Assembly (NCBI GenBank): GCA_002310175.1
Contig: DBYG01000084.1
Span: 1 to 28,673, forward strand
Direction of reading: 5' to 3'
DNA: 28,673 nt
Source: Bacteroidales bacterium UBA1192
GTDB lineage: Bacteria; Bacteroidota; Bacteroidia; Bacteroidales; Bacteroidaceae
Each line of letters begins with the position of its first letter. Positions within the stretch are counted from its first letter, which is position 1. Positions 24,184 to 28,673 of this stretch are shown in pieces. Position numbers and translations under genes: made by a program. Under the pieces are notes generated by a model. That model worked only from the letters and a program-made list of their open reading frames with translations. It was not told the DNA's origin and searched no databases.

Positions 24184-26193
24184 ATGATGAAAATCTTCAA
24201 TTCAAAAAAAACCTCCGGCTTAATTGCTTTTGCCGCAGTAACCCTCATCGGAGGATTATTGCTGTCAAGCTGCCTGGATGAGCAGCACCCCGGGAGCTAT
24301 TACACCTTTGAGGGTGAGACAGTAGCAGATTTCCTCCAGAACAGGGAAGACCTTTTCAGCGATTTTATCTACTGCCTTAAAGAATCCGGCGTATGGGGTG
24401 AGATGCAGACCTATGGTGAACATACATGTTTTGCTCCCACCAATGACGCTATGAAAGTTTTTCTCAGCGAGAAAGGGCTCACTGATGTCACACAGCTCTC
24501 TCATGAAGAACTGGACACCATTGCCAAGACACACCTTTGCAACGCAACTTTCTTCTGCAAGGATATTCTGGATGGTGCTTTCCCCTATCCAAACCTTCTG
24601 GACCGCTACCTTACATACACAACAGACTCAGCCATTGTTGACGGCAAATATCAGGTAGTTTACAAGGTAAATACGACATCAAGCATCCTGGAACGTGACG
24701 ATACCGTGACCAATGGTGTTGTACACATTGTGGACAAGGTGGTTGTACCGAGCAACCGATTCCTTCCAGACCGCATATCAGAGGATCCGCTGGTCTCCAT
24801 ATTCTCACAAGCTCTGACACTTACTCACATTAATGACTCGCTTGTCGCGTATCTGGATCCCAATTACGTCAGTCCTTCTTATGACTCAACCCTTTTGTGT
24901 TTCCTGCAGACTGGAAAGACCGCTATCAGATATACCACTTCATACGAGACAGAGAACGGAGTATTCCCTGACAAGCGTCCCTTCAAGTTCACAGCATTCA
25001 TTGAGCCGGATTCCATCTACAATGCACACGGCATTTTCACCCTTGATGACTTGAGAAAGAAGGCCGAAGAGTGGTATCCGGATTATCCCGAGTACTACGA
25101 CGACCCCACAAACCGAAAGAACTCCCTGAATAAGTTCATATCATATCATATCCTGCCTGAGGAGCTGAGCTATGACAAACTTAACGTAGCTTATGAAGAA
25201 ATAACAAGCCAGTTTACCAAGTGGGATGCCATTGATATAGATGACTGGTATGAGACCATAATGCCCTATTCGGTAATGCGTATCAGCTACCCCAAGATCG
25301 GTGGCAGGTATATAAACCGTAAAGGAGCTCCTAAAGCTGCCCGCGGGCTTGAATATACCGGTGTCAGGATTAAGTCTCCCAGTGAACGTACAGACTTCAA
25401 CATGACCGCATTGAACGGCCAGTATCACCTGCTTGACGATATTCTTCTCTACACAGATGAGATACGCCAGAACAACCTGAACCAGAGGATGAGAATCATG
25501 GCCAACACCATGTCACCGGACTTCGCCAACAGTGGTGCAGCCGGCCGCCTTAACAAGACTTCCAAGGACAATTATGTCACCGGTTTCAAGAAAGGTTTCT
25601 GCAAGAACTTTGAATGCTCTGATGAAACTGAATTCTGGGTACGTTATATCAATTCCACATTCACCTGCTATCTGGGTTATGAAATGACCGTTCGCGGTAT
25701 ATATGACATAACCTTAAGACTGCCGCCGGTACCAACGGACGGAACTTATGAAGTCAGACTATATGAGGAATCCATGGCTTCCCAGGCTGCTGTTGCCGGA
25801 GGACGTGGAATAGTACAGTTCTACTTCAAGGAAGGCAAAGACGGAGAATTCGCTCCTTGCGGCATACCGTTTAACCTTAATCTCGGTGGCAACGACCCGA
25901 AAGTGGGAGCTATATCAGACAGCGAACTGAATGGCGAAGATGAGATACAGGCAAATGAGAAAGCTATGCGTAACCGCGGCTATATGAAAGCTCCTGACGC
26001 ATACAAGGATTTGCGCGATGGTACAGACCGTTATCGTATAATCATGACAACCAACTATATGTATGCTAATCAGGATTACTACTTCCGCGTTCGTCTTGTC
26101 AACGACAATCCGACGGCCGTATGTCCGTTCAGCATCATAGAAGTAGTACCCAAGAGCGTCTATCTGGGTGAAATACCGGAAGACCGTCATTAA
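24184..26193 (+). CDS. Surface lipoprotein with two FAS1 (fasciclin) domains
   Basis: This 669-residue protein has lipobox Cys30 (LLLSSC) followed by LDEQ, an acidic tail that resembles the Bacteroidetes surface-export signal. The first FAS1 domain (about 42-195) has TCFAPTNDAMKVFL and ends in NGVVHIVDKVVVPS. A degenerate second FAS1 domain (about 200-425) has FTAFIEPDS, ISYHILPEE and NGQYHLLDDILLY. Residues about 430-669 form a beta-rich region I cannot name. FAS1 lipoproteins in Bacteroidales often accompany SusC/SusD glycan systems and are thought to bind glycan or protein partners, but no SusC/SusD gene is visible here. It has its own promoter and a perfect-stem terminator, so it is probably monocistronic. 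It is unlikely to be an enzyme. Confidence 0.85.
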   Translation: MMKIFNSKKTSGLIAFAAVTLIGGLLLSSCLDEQHPGSYYTFEGETVADFLQNREDLFSDFIYCLKESGVWGEMQTYGEHTCFAPTNDAMKVFLSEKGLTDVTQLSHEELDTIAKTHLCNATFFCKDILDGAFPYPNLLDRYLTYTTDSAIVDGKYQVVYKVNTTSSILERDDTVTNGVVHIVDKVVVPSNRFLPDRISEDPLVSIFSQALTLTHINDSLVAYLDPNYVSPSYDSTLLCFLQTGKTAIRYTTSYETENGVFPDKRPFKFTAFIEPDSIYNAHGIFTLDDLRKKAEEWYPDYPEYYDDPTNRKNSLNKFISYHILPEELSYDKLNVAYEEITSQFTKWDAIDIDDWYETIMPYSVMRISYPKIGGRYINRKGAPKAARGLEYTGVRIKSPSERTDFNMTALNGQYHLLDDILLYTDEIRQNNLNQRMRIMANTMSPDFANSGAAGRLNKTSKDNYVTGFKKGFCKNFECSDETEFWVRYINSTFTCYLGYEMTVRGIYDITLRLPPVPTDGTYEVRLYEESMASQAAVAGGRGIVQFYFKEGKDGEFAPCGIPFNLNLGGNDPKVGAISDSELNGEDEIQANEKAMRNRGYMKAPDAYKDLRDGTDRYRIIMTTNYMYANQDYYFRVRLVNDNPTAVCPFSIIEVVPKSVYLGEIPEDRH

Positions 26194-26215
26194 TCCGGGA
26201 TACACCTTATTATAT

Positions 26216-26242
26216 ACAAAGGGCGGTTATACCGCCCTTTGT
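26216..26242 (+). terminator. Perfect-stem terminator after the FAS1 gene
   Basis: ACAAAGGGCGGT (26216-26227) and its exact reverse complement (26231-26242) enclose a 3-nt loop; folding with an 11-bp stem and 5-nt loop is equally possible. The T run after it is short (TTAGTTTAT). The recombinase start codon lies only 17 nt downstream, so some read-through could feed that gene. Confidence 0.75.
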
Positions 26243-26259
26243 TAGTTTATAAAAGGAAC

Positions 26260-27578
26260 ATGTCAGCAACCTTTGAACTACGGACAACGAAAAAAAGCGG
26301 ATACGCCACTGTATTCGTTCGGATCCAGTCTTCCAGACTTGGAATAAACATCAGACAGTCAACGCATCTTAAGGTTCCTGTCCGGAAGTGGCTGCTCCCC
26401 ATTGACAGCGTTGCACGCCGTCACTATACGGAATCGCCCGAGGGTTATAACATATTCAGCAAGCTCGAAAAGATAGGAAGGGAGATTAATATCCGTCTGG
26501 TTGCAGGTATCCCCGTCACCCCCGATGACGTCCGCCTGATTGTGGCAAGCACGGTTCTTGAAACCGACGTATCTCACCTGAACGGAAAAGAATCATCCGG
26601 AATCCGGTCAATACCTCTGAACGAGTACATAGAAAAGTATATAAAAGGAATGGAGGACGGAACCCGCCTCTCCATACACGGCAAACGGTTTGCCAAAGGA
26701 TCAGTCGAGGCGACCAGACAGGCCATGAAACAGTTCAGGGAATATCAGGCCTCCCGACAACTCAATCTGAACTATCAGGACATTGACATGAAGTTCTATA
26801 ATGAGTTCGTAACATATCTCCAAGGGCGCAACTATTCAATAAACTCTATAGGCAAGTGCATCAACGGCATCAAGAATGTTCTCAGAGCAGCTGAAACTGA
26901 GGGACACAACAAGTTTACATACTATAGGGATCACAGGTTCAAGGCATACAGCGTCAATGTTGATTCCATCTATCTCACCCGTGAGGAGATTGACCGTTTC
27001 ATGAACGCGGATCTCGGCAATCACCGCAAATGCTACGAATATGCAGGGATATCTTCTATGTGGGTATCTGCACCGCACAGAGAGTTTCTGACTATGCCAA
27101 CATCTCCCCCGGAAATATGCGCAGAATCAACGCTTGCGACAAGAGCAAGAAAAGCAAGGAATTTACCACTATAGAGATCATACAGAAAAAAACAGGTAAC
27201 AAAGTATCAATACCGGTAAGCGCCTCTCTTGACAAAGTCCTTCAGAAATACAGATGGAACCTGCCGCACATCCCTGAGCCAAGACTTAACAAATATATCA
27301 AGGAGGTGGGTAGGATTGCAGGAATAGACTCACCTGTGGAGATAATTTCCACCAATGGAGGTATAACGAAAAAAAAGATATTGAGAAAATACGAGCTTAT
27401 CTGCACCCATACAGCCAGACGCACGGGAGCGACACTCATGTATCTGTCTGGGATGGACATATATGACATAATGAAAATAACCGGGCACACCTCACCTGCT
27501 ATCCTCAAGAAATACATCAAGGCCAACGAGCTTGATGTAGCCCGGAAAATCAAGAGCAAATACGATTATTTTGACTGA
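26260..27578 (+). pseudogene. Tyrosine recombinase/integrase split by a single -1 frameshift
   Basis: Joined across one missing base between 27044 and 27045, the gene would encode about 439 residues, normal for a Bacteroides-type tyrosine recombinase. The first frame (26260-27174) gives the N-terminal arm-like domain and the SAM-like core-binding domain, then runs out of frame after NHRKCYEYA. The second frame continues RDIFYVGICTAQRVSDY from 27045 to 27578 with all catalytic residues: Arg (codon 27081), Lys in KKTGNKV, His-x-x-Arg (27408, 27417), His in GHTS (27486) and Tyr (27513). The ATG at 26260 is preceded by AAAAGGAAC; an upstream in-frame TTG at 26239 lies inside a terminator. No slippery heptamer is seen at the junction, so mutation or sequencing error is more likely than programmed frameshifting. 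The gene lies next to surface-protein genes, as some phase-variation recombinases do. Confidence 0.85.
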
Positions 27579-28069
27579 ACCATGGTAAAAATGTAATACT
27601 GCATATAGAGAAAATACTTGTCAAACAAGCAAATAAGCATTATATGATATATTGACTGGAGACCGGCCGGGAAATGATTTCCGACCGGTATTTTTTTATC
27701 ATACGCTACATAAAAGGTCTTTATCAGGTGAGAAACAGTACCATTAATACTATTTTGAAAAAAGGTACCAAAAATAAAATATTCTTATTGTAAACACTTG
27801 TATATGTAAGGATATTTCTGATATATTCAAAGCAAATTCCAAGGCACTTAAATCAAGCATAATTCCAAAAATAAGTACCATTTTAGCACTATTAATACAC
27901 TGTAAACCTATTTTAAACACCTAAATTGCCAGTATTCGCGTTGCGCTTCTACCTGATACACTTTTATACTTTTTCCATAAACAATATATGACAGGATTTT
28001 TTTACTGATAAAATATTTACACTGAGCACAAATTATTTTTTACCTTATTATTAACTAAAAGTTTCATTT
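27579..28069. other. 491-bp AT-rich non-coding region before a secreted-protein gene
   Basis: Apart from the terminator at 27662-27697 I see no gene. The stretch from 27720 to 28069 is AT-rich and contains repeated short elements: AGTACCATT at 27737-27745 and 27874-27882, ATTAATAC at 27743-27750 and 27891-27898, and CCAAAAATAA at 27768-27777 and 27865-27874. They could be binding sites controlling the gene at 28070. No convincing -33/-7 pair and no long inverted repeat were found. Confidence 0.5.
27662..27697 (+). terminator. Terminator after the recombinase gene
   Basis: ACCGG (27662-27666) pairs with CCGGT (27685-27689). After one C/A mismatch, six more pairs (27668-27673 with 27678-27683, one G-T) close a 4-nt loop. 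ATTTTTTT follows directly. Confidence 0.88.
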
Positions 28070-28673
28070 ATGAAAAAACGTGACTTATTTCTTGCAGGTG
28101 CGCTGCTGTTGGGCTTCGGCCTGAACGCACAGGCACAGACTGCGGATGAGCAACTGTTCTTCTTCGGTTTCGAGGACGGACTTGCTTCATTCACGGATTC
28201 TGCTAATCCGATTGACTCCATCACGGAGATCAAGTATTATGACGGAGTCATATCGAACGGAACAAGCAGCTATCCCAAGGACCTGACAATCTCTTATGTC
28301 AAGGATTCCACCATGCTGCTTCTGAATGGTATCACACCTCTGGCTTCACGTGGCGATGCCTACGAGATCGTTTCCGATCCTCTGGGCGGTCACCAGGCCG
28401 AGATGGAGGCTATGGGTGCCCAGGGTGGTGAGAAGTTCTTCAAGTACACCTCAGGCGGTGAGATAGGCGGTGACAACTGCCCTGACTACAATGCCGACCT
28501 CTTCGTTCGCGGTATCAAGTTCGAGCCCTACACCTCTTACCGTCTGGTATTCTACACCAAGGCCAGCACCGGCGAGGCTGCTGTAAACGCAGGTGTGTTC
28601 AGCGGTTACTACAACTCAGAGAAGCCTATCTCCATGAACGGAGCAAACGGCGGTGAGTTCTACATGGAGAAGA
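28070..28673 (+). CDS. Secreted protein of unknown function, 5' part (runs off the window)
   Basis: An ATG at 28070 opens a frame that stays open for 201 codons to the window end. It begins with a signal peptide (MKKRDLFLAGALLLGFGLNA, then QAQ, probable cleavage near residue 22-23), and no lipobox is seen. The mature part opens ADEQLFFFGFEDGLASFTDS and contains a segment, LFVRGIKFEPYTSYRLVFYT, that looks like a strand of a carbohydrate-binding or jelly-roll domain. I do not recognise a family. Codon use is strongly biased to C-ending and GGT/CTG/AAG codons, unlike the neighbouring recombinase, which suggests high expression. The 491-bp AT-rich region upstream is unusually long for this window. 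A surface or periplasmic structural or binding protein is a guess only. Confidence 0.8.
   Translation, partial: MKKRDLFLAGALLLGFGLNAQAQTADEQLFFFGFEDGLASFTDSANPIDSITEIKYYDGVISNGTSSYPKDLTISYVKDSTMLLLNGITPLASRGDAYEIVSDPLGGHQAEMEAMGAQGGEKFFKYTSGGEIGGDNCPDYNADLFVRGIKFEPYTSYRLVFYTKASTGEAAVNAGVFSGYYNSEKPISMNGANGGEFYMEK

Noticed and set aside
26239..26259. TTG start for the recombinase at 26239
   Set aside because: The codon lies in the 3' arm of the FAS1 terminator. The ATG at 26260 has a purine-rich AAAAGGAAC before it and begins the conserved domain.
27030..27050. Programmed ribosomal frameshift in the recombinase
   Set aside because: No slippery heptamer, internal Shine-Dalgarno stimulator or strong hairpin is visible at the junction.
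27030..27578. Separate small recombinase gene starting at the ATG at 27030
   Set aside because: Its first residues duplicate the other frame's coding sequence and lack the core-binding domain. A one-base frameshift in a single gene explains both open frames better.
27645..27827. Direct repeat TGATATATT as recombination att sites
   Set aside because: It is a 9-bp, purely AT-rich word in AT-rich DNA, with no longer core and no target gene such as a tRNA.
27722..27958. Inverted repeat TATCAGGT / ACCTGATA as an invertible-promoter boundary
   Set aside because: Only 8 bp match and the flanks do not. About one or two such pairs are expected by chance in a region of this size.
1..28673. CRISPR array, tRNA, rRNA or insertion-sequence transposase
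   Set aside because: I found no regularly spaced repeats, no cloverleaf-like sequence, no rRNA-like segments and no transposase reading frame.

Overview
The window looks like chromosomal DNA of a carbohydrate-degrading member of the Bacteroidales (Bacteroides/Prevotella type). Support comes from Bacteroidetes-style promoters (TTTG about 19-21 nt before TAnnTTTG), leaders without a strong Shine-Dalgarno site, lipoprotein glycoside hydrolases, a GSCFA-domain protein, a FAS1 lipoprotein and a Bacteroides-type tyrosine recombinase. No rRNA, tRNA or CRISPR array was seen. The species cannot be named from the sequence alone.

Layout. (1) 1-3943, plus strand: end of an upstream terminator, a phosphoglycolate-phosphatase-like HAD enzyme, NADP-type glutamate dehydrogenase and a secreted GH13 enzyme with an altered conserved region I. 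(2) 4038-6581, minus: a lipoprotein GH9 enzyme with its own promoter. (3) 12468-6694, minus: a lipoprotein alpha/beta hydrolase, RmlA, GalE, a galacturonokinase-like GHMP sugar kinase, a sugar-1-phosphate nucleotidyltransferase and a GSCFA protein. The last three are joined by 4-bp ATGA overlaps. (4) 18556-12541, minus: an outer-membrane porin, tRNA-dihydrouridine synthase, a U32 (TrhP-like) tRNA-modification protein and a secreted GH51 arabinofuranosidase, tightly packed. (5) 21011-18630, minus: a GH95 alpha-fucosidase ending at a 17-bp perfect palindrome. (6) 21165-23946, plus: xylulokinase and a GH8 reducing-end xylanase. (7) 24184-28673, plus: a FAS1-domain surface lipoprotein, a tyrosine recombinase split by one frameshift, a 491-bp AT-rich gap, and the start of a secreted protein that runs off the window.

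How it may work together (inference): GH9, GH51, GH95 and GH8 fit stepwise removal of glucan, arabinose, fucose and xylose from plant hemicelluloses such as xyloglucan or arabinoxylan. XylB would feed xylulose into the pentose phosphate pathway. The sugar-kinase/nucleotidyltransferase/GalE/RmlA group would turn free sugars into nucleotide sugars for salvage or surface polysaccharide. There is no SusC/SusD pair in the window, so this is a dispersed catabolic region and not a classical polysaccharide utilisation locus. The points most worth a second look are the kinase cassette with a galacturonate-type motif, the promoter/leader shared by GH9 and GH95, the 29-nt alternating purine-pyrimidine tract before the FAS1 gene, and the frameshifted recombinase beside two exported-protein genes.
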